DNA of 64,000 bases, from assembly GCA_900542265.1 (NCBI GenBank), contig UQML01000004.1:1-64000 (forward strand), written 5' to 3'. The notes under the pieces were generated by a model. It was not told the origin of the DNA. It searched no databases and was given only the letters and a program-made list of their open reading frames with translations. Of the stretch, positions 8,697-17,492 are shown one piece after another (position 1 is the first letter of the stretch; every line of letters starts with the position of its first letter). The translations under genes and the position numbers were made by a program. This DNA comes from an uncultured Eggerthella sp. Lineage in GTDB: Bacteria > Actinomycetota > Coriobacteriia > Coriobacteriales > Eggerthellaceae.

Positions 8697-9716
8697 TTAA
8701 TTGTGCTCATTCCATGTACGCAGCGCATTGCGTGATGCCATCTCTTGCAAACTACACCCTGCCCACGCCTGCGCTTGAGCCAACAGTGAGTCCACAATTT
8801 CTTGACATGATTCACGCTTGGTCACAAGACATGCTGATTGTCCTGCCATGAGAGACCCATTCTTAACATCCCCCTGTACCGCTTTGCGCAAAGAACCAGC
8901 CATCAACTGTTCAAGCTCATCAAAAGACGTTGTTGAGTCATCCTCGAGCTTGCGTACCTGACGCGCAAATGCGTTTTTAAGACCACGAACCGGATGCCCG
9001 TTGCTACGACCCGTCACAATAGTGTCAGAATCTTTTGCTTCAACAACTTTCTCTTTATATGCCTCATCAATAGTGCACTCATCGGCAGCTAAAAAGCGTG
9101 TTCCTACTTGTACACCCTCAGCGCCTAAGGTAAATGCCGCTGCCATCCCGCGGCCATCAGCAATGCCACCGGCGCAAATGACCGGAATTGAAACAGCGTC
9201 ACATACTGCAGGAGTAAGAACCATGGTGGTAAGCTCACCAATATGACCACCTGCTTCACAGCCTTCTGCAACAACCGCGTCTGCCCCAGCGCGCTCCATG
9301 CGCTTTGCAAGCGCAACGGATGCAACAACAGGCACTACCTTAATACCCGCCTCTTTCCACATTTGAATATAGGGCGTGGGAGAACCAGCGCCTGTAGTAA
9401 TCACGTCAACACGTAAATCGCGTAAAAGCTCGGCAAGCTGGGGTGCTTCAGGATTCATCAGCATAATATTTGCGCCAATAGGTTTATCTGTTAGAGAACG
9501 CGCCAATTCAACCTGCGCACGCACCCACTCAAGAGGAGCAGATCCACATGCAATAATGCCAAGACCGCCTGCTTTTGATACAGCAGCAGCTAAATGACCA
9601 TCAGCTACCCAAGCCATAGCACCTTGAATAATGGGCTTTTCAATACCAAATAACTCGGTAATACGCGTAGAAATTGGTTGTGATGACGCTGGTGATGACT
9701 GTTTTTCTGTTGCCAT
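8697..9716 (-). CDS. fabK: Enoyl-ACP reductase II (FMN-dependent FabK)
   Basis: Performs the last reduction of the elongation cycle. A TIM-barrel nitronate-monooxygenase/FabK family protein of about 339 residues with the N-terminal PIIQGAMAWVAD, the phosphate-binding GCEAGGHIGE, and ICAGGIADGRG followed by GAEGVQVGTRFLA. The setting between the MarR regulator and fabD identifies it as FabK rather than a nitronate monooxygenase. ATG 9716 is preceded by AAGGAAGG; an upstream in-frame start at 9749 adds 11 residues. Use of FabK rather than FabI predicts triclosan insensitivity, as known for the family. Confidence 0.95.
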   Translation of the reverse strand: MATEKQSSPASSQPISTRITELFGIEKPIIQGAMAWVADGHLAAAVSKAGGLGIIACGSAPLEWVRAQVELARSLTDKPIGANIMLMNPEAPQLAELLRDLRVDVITTGAGSPTPYIQMWKEAGIKVVPVVASVALAKRMERAGADAVVAEGCEAGGHIGELTTMVLTPAVCDAVSIPVICAGGIADGRGMAAAFTLGAEGVQVGTRFLAADECTIDEAYKEKVVEAKDSDTIVTGRSNGHPVRGLKNAFARQVRKLEDDSTTSFDELEQLMAGSLRKAVQGDVKNGSLMAGQSACLVTKRESCQEIVDSLLAQAQAWAGCSLQEMASRNALRTWNEHN

Positions 9717-9823
9717 AGATTTGGCACCTTCCTTTTGAACTATCCTCATGTGTCTGTGATATACGCAAACCCGTTTCGGGCATTACTTCTTTTTCATCTG
9801 ATCAAAAATGTCAATCGACTATT

Positions 9824-10375
9824 TTACTCCAACGCTGTCGTGCTCCTACTTAAGTACTGTTCGTTTTCCTTATCCATCCGATCAAAAAATGATTTTACGG
9901 TGCCCAAGGCTTTCATAAAAACCCGTTCCTCATCAGGCGTAAGCGTTTCAAGTACATCATCAACAAGCTTTTTGTGAAAACGCTCATGAGCGCGAAAAGC
10001 CTTACGTCCACGCACAGTAAGCGACACTAATACTTGACGCCTGTCCTTTTCAGAACGGTAGCGCTCCACAAAGCCTTTTGCTTCAAGCTTGTTGATAGCC
10101 GCTGTAAGAGAGGCCACGCGAATATTAAGACGTTTTGCTACAACCTTCATGGGATTCTTCTCGTGAAGACCAATAGCCACCAGGGTATGTAATTCTGCTA
10201 TGGTAAGTCCTTGCGTTAAGCGCGATGAGATGGACTGCTCCTCAATACGCAACACCGCATTAAATGTATTTGACAACATATCATCAAGGGCGCGCTTGTT
10301 GGCAAGCCCTTCTTGAATCCTCTGTTGCTCTTCAGAAGACTGATTCTTTTGTTGTTGAGATGCGTTGTGAGTCAT
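9824..10375 (-). CDS. MarR-family regulator, FabT-like
   Basis: 183 residues with a polar Gln-rich N-terminal extension, then a MarR winged-helix domain (recognition helix region VASLTAAINKLEAKG and the wing RSEKDRRQVLVSLT). Position immediately upstream of fabK in the same orientation is where FabT, the fatty-acid synthesis repressor of Firmicutes, is found. A FabT-like role is therefore inferred from context. Candidate operators lie at 10404-10423, directly upstream, and at 11359-11387 before degV. Confidence 0.85.
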   Translation of the reverse strand: MTHNASQQQKNQSSEEQQRIQEGLANKRALDDMLSNTFNAVLRIEEQSISSRLTQGLTIAELHTLVAIGLHEKNPMKVVAKRLNIRVASLTAAINKLEAKGFVERYRSEKDRRQVLVSLTVRGRKAFRAHERFHKKLVDDVLETLTPDEERVFMKALGTVKSFFDRMDKENEQYLSRSTTALE

Positions 10376-10403
10376 AGGGCTGCATCCATTCTGATGAGAT
10401 TCG

Positions 10404-10423
10404 TTTAAAACACGTGTTTGAAA
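10404..10423. promoter_or_regulatory. Candidate operator upstream of the MarR/FabT-like gene
   Basis: A 20-bp near-perfect palindrome with the perfect core AAACACGTGTTT and TTTA/GAAA flanks lies 29-48 bases before the marR start, in the 57-bp gap after degV. Size and symmetry suit a MarR dimer. Binding is inference. Confidence 0.45.
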
Positions 10424-10432
10424 ACAGACATC

Positions 10433-11290
10433 CTAGCGCTGGCAGGGCATAACGCCAATACCAACAGCACCTAAGCCTAAGTGAGTTGCAACAGTTGCGC
10501 CACACTCGCAGGTTCCTGCATCTTCATAGGCAACACCTGCCTCATCAAGTGCTTTTTTAAGTTTCTCAACCGCCGCTTCATTGCCGGTATGGCAAAAGCG
10601 CACCTGAAGCGTGCCGTATTCTTCTGTCATCTGCTGAATCTCTTCAATATATGCTCTAATAACGCCATTCATACCGCGTGCTTTGCCATGTGCTACAAGC
10701 ACTCCTTTTTCATTAAAGCTAAAGATTGGTTTGATATTTAAGGCAGTTATTTGCTGCGCCTCTTCTGCAGCCAAGCGTCCTCCTTTAAGGAGGTTGTCAA
10801 GCGTGTCGGGCGCAACAATAAAACGCACTTCTTTAATTGCCTGATTAATGCGGGTTGCTGTCTCATCAAGCGACAACCCTTGATCACGCAATTCTTTGGC
10901 AAGCTTTGCTAGCAACCCAAGCCCCGCTGATGCGTTATAGGAGTTAATGACGCGCACCTCTCCTTTGGCTTGATCTGCACCAACAACGGCAGACTGATAA
11001 GTTCCGGAAAGCACATCGGCAATATGAAGAGACAGCACTCCTTCACTGTCTTCAGGCGCATTAAGCGCAGTAAAGGTTTGTTCAAACATAAGCGGCGTGG
11101 GTTGCGATGATTTGGGGAGATTTTCAGCAGCTTGCATGCGCTGGTAAAATTCCGCGTTGGTGAGATCTACCTGATCGACAAAGACCTCCCCATCAACTTC
11201 GATGCTCAAGGGAACAACAGTAATATCCCATGAAGCATATTCATCAGAGGTTAGATCAGCCGTAGAATCAACCGTAATAGCAAAACTCAT
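10433..11290 (-). CDS. DegV family fatty-acid-binding protein (FakB-like)
   Basis: 285 residues covering the complete two-domain DegV fold. It begins FAITVDSTADLTSDEY, has the SSQPTP segment after the first lid region, the SGTYQSA loop that contacts the fatty acid in FakB proteins, and a C-terminal CHTGNEAA/GVMPCQR region. FakB proteins bind fatty acids and present them to the kinase FakA for uptake. No fakA is in the window. Its place just upstream of the FabT-like regulator and fab genes supports a lipid role. The ATG has an AGGGAG site. Confidence 0.9.
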   Translation of the reverse strand: MSFAITVDSTADLTSDEYASWDITVVPLSIEVDGEVFVDQVDLTNAEFYQRMQAAENLPKSSQPTPLMFEQTFTALNAPEDSEGVLSLHIADVLSGTYQSAVVGADQAKGEVRVINSYNASAGLGLLAKLAKELRDQGLSLDETATRINQAIKEVRFIVAPDTLDNLLKGGRLAAEEAQQITALNIKPIFSFNEKGVLVAHGKARGMNGVIRAYIEEIQQMTEEYGTLQVRFCHTGNEAAVEKLKKALDEAGVAYEDAGTCECGATVATHLGLGAVGIGVMPCQR

Positions 11291-11358
11291 AATATTCTCC
11301 CTTGACTATCCATCAGTCTCCACCAGTCATCACGTATTAGCACGCACCTGGTATATTG

Positions 11359-11387
11359 TTAGATTATCTAATTATTAGTTTACCTAA
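11359..11387. promoter_or_regulatory. Paired TTAG-n5-CTAA boxes before degV
   Basis: Two 13-bp boxes, TTAGATTATCTAA (11359-11371, perfect dyad) and TTAGTTTACCTAA (11375-11387), start 16 bp apart in the degV promoter region. Both read TTAG-n5-CTAA. Spacing of about one and a half helical turns suggests operator sites, possibly for the adjacent MarR/FabT-like protein. Confidence 0.5.
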
Positions 11388-11407
11388 CTATTCATTTCTG
11401 TCTAGTC

Positions 11408-11444
11408 AAAAAAATACGGTCAAGGAGCTTAAACCCCTTGACCG
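11408..11444 (-). terminator. Terminator after glutaredoxin gene
   Basis: Stem CGGTCAAGG/CCTTGACCG (9 bp, 10-nt loop) is followed on the minus strand by TATTTTTTTG. It lies 29 bases past the glutaredoxin stop and separates that transcript from degV. Confidence 0.9.
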
Positions 11445-11473
11445 CTGTAATACCCCTCATTGTGATGGAGATA

Positions 11474-11734
11474 TTATTTGTCGCTCGTAAACTCTGCCTT
11501 ATGCTCTTTTAAGTAGGCGATGATGTCATCGGATTCATACAGCGCATGACCATTAATATCAAGACAGGGAACTTGTAGCTTTCCGCCTAAATTGACGAGA
11601 TCATTTTCCGCATTAGGCCACTCGGTAATATCCATGGTTGGAAGTGCAATACCTTCCTTATCCATGAAGTCCAAGACCTTTTTGCAAAATGGGCATTCTC
11701 TACGAATGTAGAGTGTGTAGGTGTCGTTTTTCAT
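11474..11734 (-). CDS. Glutaredoxin-like thiol-disulfide protein
   Basis: 86 residues, a single glutaredoxin/GST-N thioredoxin fold. It has the redox motif CPFC after strand 1, the cis-Pro segment QVPCLDI and a C-terminal ESDDIIAYL helix. A monocistronic unit with its own terminator, lying between the RND gene and degV. A role in thiol redox balance is inferred from family. The GST-N-like features (LYESDDIIAYL) leave open a specialised reductase partner. Confidence 0.9.
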   Translation of the reverse strand: MKNDTYTLYIRRECPFCKKVLDFMDKEGIALPTMDITEWPNAENDLVNLGGKLQVPCLDINGHALYESDDIIAYLKEHKAEFTSDK

Positions 11735-11865
11735 AATGATGCTCCTATCCCCTTGCTACCTTTGTACGTATCCTAGGTTAGAACACCTCATCGCCCACAC
11801 AACAATAACCAGCCCATCTGTTGCCAAGCTGTGCTTTAGACGCTAGAGAGCTGATTGTTTTTCAG

Positions 11866-14800
11866 CTATTTCCCATGAGCAGGCTTGGTGGGAATGTAGG
11901 CACCAGACTCTTCAAGACGTGCACGTATTTCATCACGTTTACCCAATGCGTCCAGAAAGTCTTGTGCATCTCCTGGGTCCTCATCGACACTTTCATCACC
12001 TAGATCCACTTCTGTCGGAACGCGACGATAGAGAATGTCGTACATGATAGGCACAATATAGAGCGTCATGAAGGTTGCATAAAGCAAACCGCCCACAATA
12101 ACCAGAGCCATGCCGCGCTCCATAGAAGCACCAATTGCAGTACTGAATACAAGTGGCAACATGGCCAAAATAGTAGTGAGTGCCGTCATCATGATAGGAC
12201 GCATACGCGTTTGTCCCGCCGCCACAAGAGCATCGCGTTTGGAAAGACCACCACGCCGCAGCTGGTTGACATAGTCAACAAAAACAATGCCGTTATTGAC
12301 AACCGTGCCCATCAAAACTGCAAAGCCCATAAGAGAAAGCATCGAGAGCGGCTCACCCGCAAACCACAGCGCCATAAAACCACCGGTGAAAGCAAGAGGA
12401 ACCGTCAAAATAATAATGAACGGCGAGAGCAAACTCTGGAATTGAGCCACCATGATCAAATAGATCAAAATGAAGCCCAAAATTAAAAGCAGCATCATAT
12501 CATTGAGCATCGTATCAATATTTTCAAGCTCGCCGCTGACGTGATACGAATACCCTTCAGGCATCTCATAGGAGTTTAATTTTTCGAGTAATGTGCGTGA
12601 GATAAGGGCATTGTTATAACCATCCTCCACCTCAGCAGAGATGGTCATCATTTTTTCTGAATCTTTATGGATGATGGTATTGGCAGCAATACCTTCTTCT
12701 AAGGTTGCAAATTCAGAAAGCGCTACTTCATGTGATTCGCCTTGCTGATTTGTAATGGTAATAGTATGTGCCAAAATATTGTCACGAGTAAGCTTGGTGT
12801 CATCAGCAACAATATCAACCTGCATGGATGTTCCATCCATGGTAAGTTTGCTTGAAGCAACTGACTCGGTCAACTCAGCCGCCAAATCCTGATAGAGTTG
12901 CGCTACCGTATAGCCTTCTTTAGTAAGTTTGTCTTCATCAATGATGAGATGGAGTTCTTTATCTGCATCTTCAAGACCGTTTTCAATTTCGGTATATCCT
13001 TCCACTGAAGAAATGATATCCATAATATCAACGCTCATATCCTGGAGCACTTTCTCATCAGGTCCAGAGATGGTGAGAGATAAACCTGATCCTACCATTG
13101 ACCCCATCGCCTCAGAAGAAGACGCATCGGTAACGAGCTCACAATCGAGATCTTTGGTGCGTTCCGTAAGCTCGTTGGCAATATTTAAAACTTGCTCTTC
13201 AGTTGTCACCGAATCATCCACAAGCAGATAGAACATGAACATCTCATAGACCTGTTCTCCGGTGGATTCGGCTGAGGTTGACACCATGGACACCGTAGTT
13301 GTGCCATCAATAGCCGCAACTGTTTTAACCCCTTCGATCTCAGTGGCGGTCTTCATAATTTCATCGGCCGTAGCAAACGCCTGCTCCTTTTTAGTGTCTT
13401 CAGGAAGAACCACCGTGGCAGAAATGATGTCTCCTGTCATTGAGGGAATCATGGTGATACCGGTATTGATGACACCAAAAATAGCAGCAAACAAAAGCAC
13501 CGTTGCTAACCCCAGCGGAATTACTTTGTGCTGAAGGAAATAGCCGAGAGATCTGCCATAAGCCCCTTGCAGCTTTGCGAACCATTTGTTCTGACGAGGC
13601 ACATAATTTCTAAACACAAAGCGGCTGATTGCCGGCACAAGCGTAAGCGCAACGACAAGCGATGCGGTCAAAACGTAGGCAATGGTGAGCGCAAACGGCA
13701 ACAAAAGCTGGTTAACCATACCGGTTGTGAAGACGATAGGTAAAAACACGCAAATAGTTGTCAGAGTCGACGCAATGACTGCGCCTGTAATTTGCTTTGC
13801 ACCTTGCACCGCAGCGCGCTGAGGCGCAATGCCACGACCACGCAAACGATAAATGTTTTCAAGCACGATGATCGAGTTGTCAACCAGCATGCCAATCGCA
13901 AGCGATATGCCTGAGAGCGACATAATGTTGATAGAGATGTTGGAGAAGTACATAAGCAAAAGCGCCACCAAAACCGAAAACGGAATGGAGAACGCCACAA
14001 TAAGCGTTGGTTTCCAGTCGCGCAAGAAAAGAGCGAGCACCACAATAGCCAAAAACGCACCGAGCAGAAGTGCTTGCAAAATTGAGTTGATCAGAAGGTC
14101 AATATAAGATCCCTGGTCGCTGACCACATCCATGTGAAGACCCGGAAAATCCTCTTGAAGCTGCTGAATCTTTTCGTGACATGCTTTTGAAACATCAGAG
14201 GTGCTGGCAGTCGATCCCTTAAAAATAGTAAGCAACACACCATCTTCGTTATTGATCTTCATGTAGGCATCGCCCACATTATCAACAACGGTGATGTCCG
14301 CAACATCCGAGAGACGAACCTCGCCCACCCCATCGAGATCTACTAAAAGCAGATTCTTCAACTGATCAAGCGAGGTGATGTTCGTACCCACCTGCAAAAG
14401 CCATTGATTATCTTCATCTGCATTACCAATATAGCCAGCAGGCATTGAAAAATCTTGCGCTTTGATCAGATTTGCAAGCGTTGTTTTGTCGACAAGTTTA
14501 TTGATATTTGCCGATTGGATGGCGCTCTCACGCGCATCTTCATATTGCTTTTGCGCATCATCAAGCTGAGATTTATTTTGCTCAAGCGTCGAAAGAGCGT
14601 TTGCTAATTGCGCAGATCCACTACCAAATTGAGCAGAAGCACTAAAGCCACCCGCTTCCGCAGCAGCGAGCTGGTTTTGATAATCCGACAGCTCACCTGT
14701 AGCTTTGGTAAGCTGCTCTTGCAATGTCTGGATCTGTGCTTGTACCAAAGGCTTTTGCGCATCAGGGATTTGAACCAATTGTGCTTGTAGCGCTTGAATT

Positions 14801-15609
14801 TGTGCAGTCAACGCGGTAACTTGCGATGTTGAAGCAGAAATGGCCAAGGTAAGACCCGACACGGCTTGGCCAAGCTGATCAGTCGTTTGTTTTTCTTGAT
14901 CGGCAAGCGCTTTTTGTTGATCTTTAAGGGCGCTTTCAGCCTGCGCCAATTGCGATTTACCTTCATCAATTGATTTTTTTGCGTCATAGAGTTCGCTGTT
15001 GACGCTTGCCAATAGCTTATTGTTGATATCTTCAATCTTTGAATCCGAAAGCTTTACTTCAACGGATTGATTCACATCTCCCGTAAGCGAAGCATCAGCA
15101 ACGCCATTAATGCGTTCCAATTCCGGCACGAGCGTATCTTGAGCAAAGGAAGATGTCTCATATATATCATGATCATCATAGGAAAGAGCAACATAGAGAG
15201 TCGCCATCATATCCATACTGATTTCCATATAGTTGGGCGATGTGGCGGTCTCAGGCAGCATCGCTTCTACCTCATTGACTGCCGACGATACTTTAACCAT
15301 GGCTGAATCCATGTCGGTGCCATCTTCAAATTCCAAAAAAATCATGGAGTAATTATTGGCGCTTTGTGAAGTTACACTCGAAACACCATTAACAGTAGCA
15401 AGCGCGCCCTCTAATACATCCGTTACTTCAGTTTCAACTTTTTCTGCACTTGCTCCTGGCTCAGTCGTAATAACCGCCAAATAAGGAATATCCATTTCAG
15501 GCAGCAAGTCTGTTTTCATTTTAGAAAGCGATACGCCACCCAAAATAAGACAGATAATAACGGCAACAACGATAATATAAGGACGTTTTACGCTAAACCG
15601 ACTGAGCAT
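11866..15609 (-). CDS. RND-superfamily efflux transporter (HAE1/AcrB-like) with coiled-coil insertion
   Basis: 1247 residues, about 200 longer than a typical AcrB-type pump. It starts with TM1 (about residues 10-30), a porter region (FLEFEDGTDMDSA) and TM clusters with GISLAIGMLVDNSIIVLENI. A second half repeats the topology (GFAVLMGTVVNNGIVFVDY). Residues about 201-370 are a Lys/Gln/Ala-rich coiled coil inserted into the first porter loop. The C-terminal tail is acidic. No membrane-fusion adaptor or outer-membrane channel gene is adjacent, as expected for a cell without an outer membrane. The ATG follows AAAGGA. Substrate unknown; a 28-bp palindrome precedes it. Confidence 0.92.
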   Translation of the reverse strand: MLSRFSVKRPYIIVVAVIICLILGGVSLSKMKTDLLPEMDIPYLAVITTEPGASAEKVETEVTDVLEGALATVNGVSSVTSQSANNYSMIFLEFEDGTDMDSAMVKVSSAVNEVEAMLPETATSPNYMEISMDMMATLYVALSYDDHDIYETSSFAQDTLVPELERINGVADASLTGDVNQSVEVKLSDSKIEDINNKLLASVNSELYDAKKSIDEGKSQLAQAESALKDQQKALADQEKQTTDQLGQAVSGLTLAISASTSQVTALTAQIQALQAQLVQIPDAQKPLVQAQIQTLQEQLTKATGELSDYQNQLAAAEAGGFSASAQFGSGSAQLANALSTLEQNKSQLDDAQKQYEDARESAIQSANINKLVDKTTLANLIKAQDFSMPAGYIGNADEDNQWLLQVGTNITSLDQLKNLLLVDLDGVGEVRLSDVADITVVDNVGDAYMKINNEDGVLLTIFKGSTASTSDVSKACHEKIQQLQEDFPGLHMDVVSDQGSYIDLLINSILQALLLGAFLAIVVLALFLRDWKPTLIVAFSIPFSVLVALLLMYFSNISINIMSLSGISLAIGMLVDNSIIVLENIYRLRGRGIAPQRAAVQGAKQITGAVIASTLTTICVFLPIVFTTGMVNQLLLPFALTIAYVLTASLVVALTLVPAISRFVFRNYVPRQNKWFAKLQGAYGRSLGYFLQHKVIPLGLATVLLFAAIFGVINTGITMIPSMTGDIISATVVLPEDTKKEQAFATADEIMKTATEIEGVKTVAAIDGTTTVSMVSTSAESTGEQVYEMFMFYLLVDDSVTTEEQVLNIANELTERTKDLDCELVTDASSSEAMGSMVGSGLSLTISGPDEKVLQDMSVDIMDIISSVEGYTEIENGLEDADKELHLIIDEDKLTKEGYTVAQLYQDLAAELTESVASSKLTMDGTSMQVDIVADDTKLTRDNILAHTITITNQQGESHEVALSEFATLEEGIAANTIIHKDSEKMMTISAEVEDGYNNALISRTLLEKLNSYEMPEGYSYHVSGELENIDTMLNDMMLLLILGFILIYLIMVAQFQSLLSPFIIILTVPLAFTGGFMALWFAGEPLSMLSLMGFAVLMGTVVNNGIVFVDYVNQLRRGGLSKRDALVAAGQTRMRPIMMTALTTILAMLPLVFSTAIGASMERGMALVIVGGLLYATFMTLYIVPIMYDILYRRVPTEVDLGDESVDEDPGDAQDFLDALGKRDEIRARLEESGAYIPTKPAHGK

Positions 15610-15665
15610 GCTTATAATCCTTTGATTGAACGGGTGATTATTCCATTGTTAACACACCCAATTCC

Positions 15666-15693
15666 TGTCACTACCTAAACTTAGGTAGTGACA
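15666..15693. promoter_or_regulatory. Perfect 13-2-13 palindrome upstream of the RND gene
   Basis: Arms TGTCACTACCTAA and TTAGGTAGTGACA are exact reverse complements separated by two bases, 57-84 bases before the RND start codon. There is no T-run, so it is not a terminator. A TetR- or MarR-type operator controlling the pump is the simplest reading. The half-site TTAGGTA resembles the second box before degV. Confidence 0.7.
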
Positions 15694-15742
15694 ATCGCAG
15701 TATCTATAAACGGCTTAAACGTACTGTTTGGCAAAAAGATAC

Positions 15743-15778
15743 AAAAATGCCACAACCCCTTTTAGAGAGTTGTGGCAT
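15743..15778 (-). terminator. Terminator after the HdeD-like gene
   Basis: Stem ATGCCACAAC/GTTGTGGCAT (10 bp, 12-nt loop), followed on the minus strand by a T-run (TTTTTG), about 65 bases past the stop of the gene at 15844. Confidence 0.88.
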
Positions 15779-15843
15779 CTAGCACACCTCCAACGGCACG
15801 AAATCAATCGGAGGCTTTAAGAGGCAGTGAAAAGGTTTTCGAC

Positions 15844-16383
15844 TTATTCAAAGTTCATATATTCGTATCCCTGCGCACCAACAACAGCAAGCGTAACACC
15901 ACGAACAATACAAAAGATTGCGATATAGAAAGCAAGCAAGGGAGGCCAGAAGAAGAACATCAGACCAATAATGGTATCTAAAATACCAGCAAACAATGCC
16001 CAACCCCAACCTGATCCAGGAAGCTTCCTAAACTGAACTGCTTGAACAATCTCGACAATACCAAAGGCGGTTACAAACGTACCAATAAGCCAAGGGATAA
16101 CAGCGCTCGTAGCGATGGGGTGAATCAAAAACATAGCACCAACAATGATGTCGAGAACGCCATACAAAATCATCCAACCCGTAATACCCGGTAACCCACG
16201 CGAATTAATATACGAGATAATGCTCAAGATACCTGCAAAGATAAATCCTACACCGGCGATAAACGTGATACTCATTAAGGTAATGCCGGGAAATAACCCT
16301 ACAACAAAACCAAAAACGATTAATAGGATGCCGCCAATAACGAGATACCAGTTGCGTTTTGTTTTACCTGTTGCACCAGCCAT
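15844..16383 (-). CDS. HdeD family (DUF308) membrane protein
   Basis: 179 residues with six predicted hydrophobic segments arranged as paired helices, typical of the HdeD/DUF308 family, including the repeated Gly-rich GGILLIVFGFVVGLFPG and LDTIIGLMFFFWPP. HdeD in enteric bacteria is linked to acid resistance, but family members elsewhere are uncharacterised. It has GGGGAGGG before the ATG and its own terminator, so it is probably monocistronic. A role in envelope stress is only a guess. Confidence 0.85.
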   Translation of the reverse strand: MAGATGKTKRNWYLVIGGILLIVFGFVVGLFPGITLMSITFIAGVGFIFAGILSIISYINSRGLPGITGWMILYGVLDIIVGAMFLIHPIATSAVIPWLIGTFVTAFGIVEIVQAVQFRKLPGSGWGWALFAGILDTIIGLMFFFWPPLLAFYIAIFCIVRGVTLAVVGAQGYEYMNFE

Positions 16384-16652
16384 GACAACCCTCCCCTTTC
16401 AGAAAATAACTTTCAGAAAAACTCTTTGTCTCTCTTTATCTCACTTCCAATTCTATGATGAGGACATTTGATTGATGCGATGTCCTTTTAAGCTGTAGCT
16501 AATAAGATACACGCGCGTTTCTTACGTGTTGTTTTTCCGTATCACCTCATCTCTTTACTCCTCCACCATAGCAAGGCATGTTAGAGTGAACCTACGAACT
16601 CATTTCATGAGTACGCCACAAAAACACACGCCATAAACAGGAGGAGAGTTTT

Positions 16653-17450
16653 ATGAAGATTGGATTTATTGGATGCGGCAACATGGCCAAAGCAATGATT
16701 GCAGGCATCATTAAAAAAGGGGTTGTTGCACCCGCTGATATTATGGGAACCAATTCGCGCCAATCATCTGCCGATGCAGCTGCCCAAGAATTAGGCATCA
16801 ACACCTCTACCGACAATCTCGCCTTGGTTGATGCGTGTGACTATATCTTCTTGTCGGTCAAACCACAGATGTATGAAAAAGTCATTGCTGAAATTAAAGA
16901 CCATGTCATCGGCACCGACAAAGTTATCATCACCGTAGCTCCTGGAAAAACCATTGCTTGGTTAACCGAGCACTTTGGCGGTCCTGTACAAATTATTCGT
17001 ACTGCCCCTAATACTCCTGCTCTTGTAGGTGAAGGCCTAACTGGCTATTATGCTGATCCCGAAATTTCCGAAGAGCGCGTTACCTTTGTAGTATCTCTTC
17101 TTGAATCCTTTGGTGAAACAGTTGCAGTAGCAGAAAAACTCATTGATGTTATTGGTGCAGTAGGTGGCTCTTCGCCTGCCTTTATCTATGTCTTTATTGA
17201 AGCACTGGCAGACGGCGGCGTTGCAGAAGGTCTTCCTCGTGATGTAGCACTTAAGGTATCTGCACAAGCGGTACTCGGCAGTGCCAAGATGGTACTTGAA
17301 ACCGGCGAGCACCCCGGCACACTTAAAGATCGCGTTTGCTCACCCGGCGGTTCAACCATCAAAGGTATTGAAGCACTTGAGCTACGCGGCTATCGAGGAA
17401 CCATCACAAACGCCATTCGCACAACCACTGCAGCTGCTCGCAAGCTCTAG
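16653..17450 (+). CDS. proC: Pyrroline-5-carboxylate reductase
   Basis: Last step of proline synthesis, NAD(P)H reduction of pyrroline-5-carboxylate. 265 residues, family-typical. The Rossmann motif GFIGCGNMAKAMI is at the N-terminus, the proC loop APGKTIAWL follows, and the C-terminal dimer/active-site region has GSSPAFIYVFIEALADG and SPGGSTIKGIEAL. A strong AGGAGGAG site lies six bases upstream. The gene is followed 42 bp later by a lipase-like gene on the same strand. proA and proB are not in the window. Confidence 0.97.
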   Translation: MKIGFIGCGNMAKAMIAGIIKKGVVAPADIMGTNSRQSSADAAAQELGINTSTDNLALVDACDYIFLSVKPQMYEKVIAEIKDHVIGTDKVIITVAPGKTIAWLTEHFGGPVQIIRTAPNTPALVGEGLTGYYADPEISEERVTFVVSLLESFGETVAVAEKLIDVIGAVGGSSPAFIYVFIEALADGGVAEGLPRDVALKVSAQAVLGSAKMVLETGEHPGTLKDRVCSPGGSTIKGIEALELRGYRGTITNAIRTTTAAARKL

Positions 17451-17492
17451 ACCATCATATAAGCCCTGTAGATAGCAGACGAAAGGAGCCTT

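Noticed and set aside
8697..9716. Nitronate monooxygenase
   Set aside because: Same fold, but the position between the FabT-like gene and fabD, and the FabK-type sequence features, favour enoyl-ACP reductase II.
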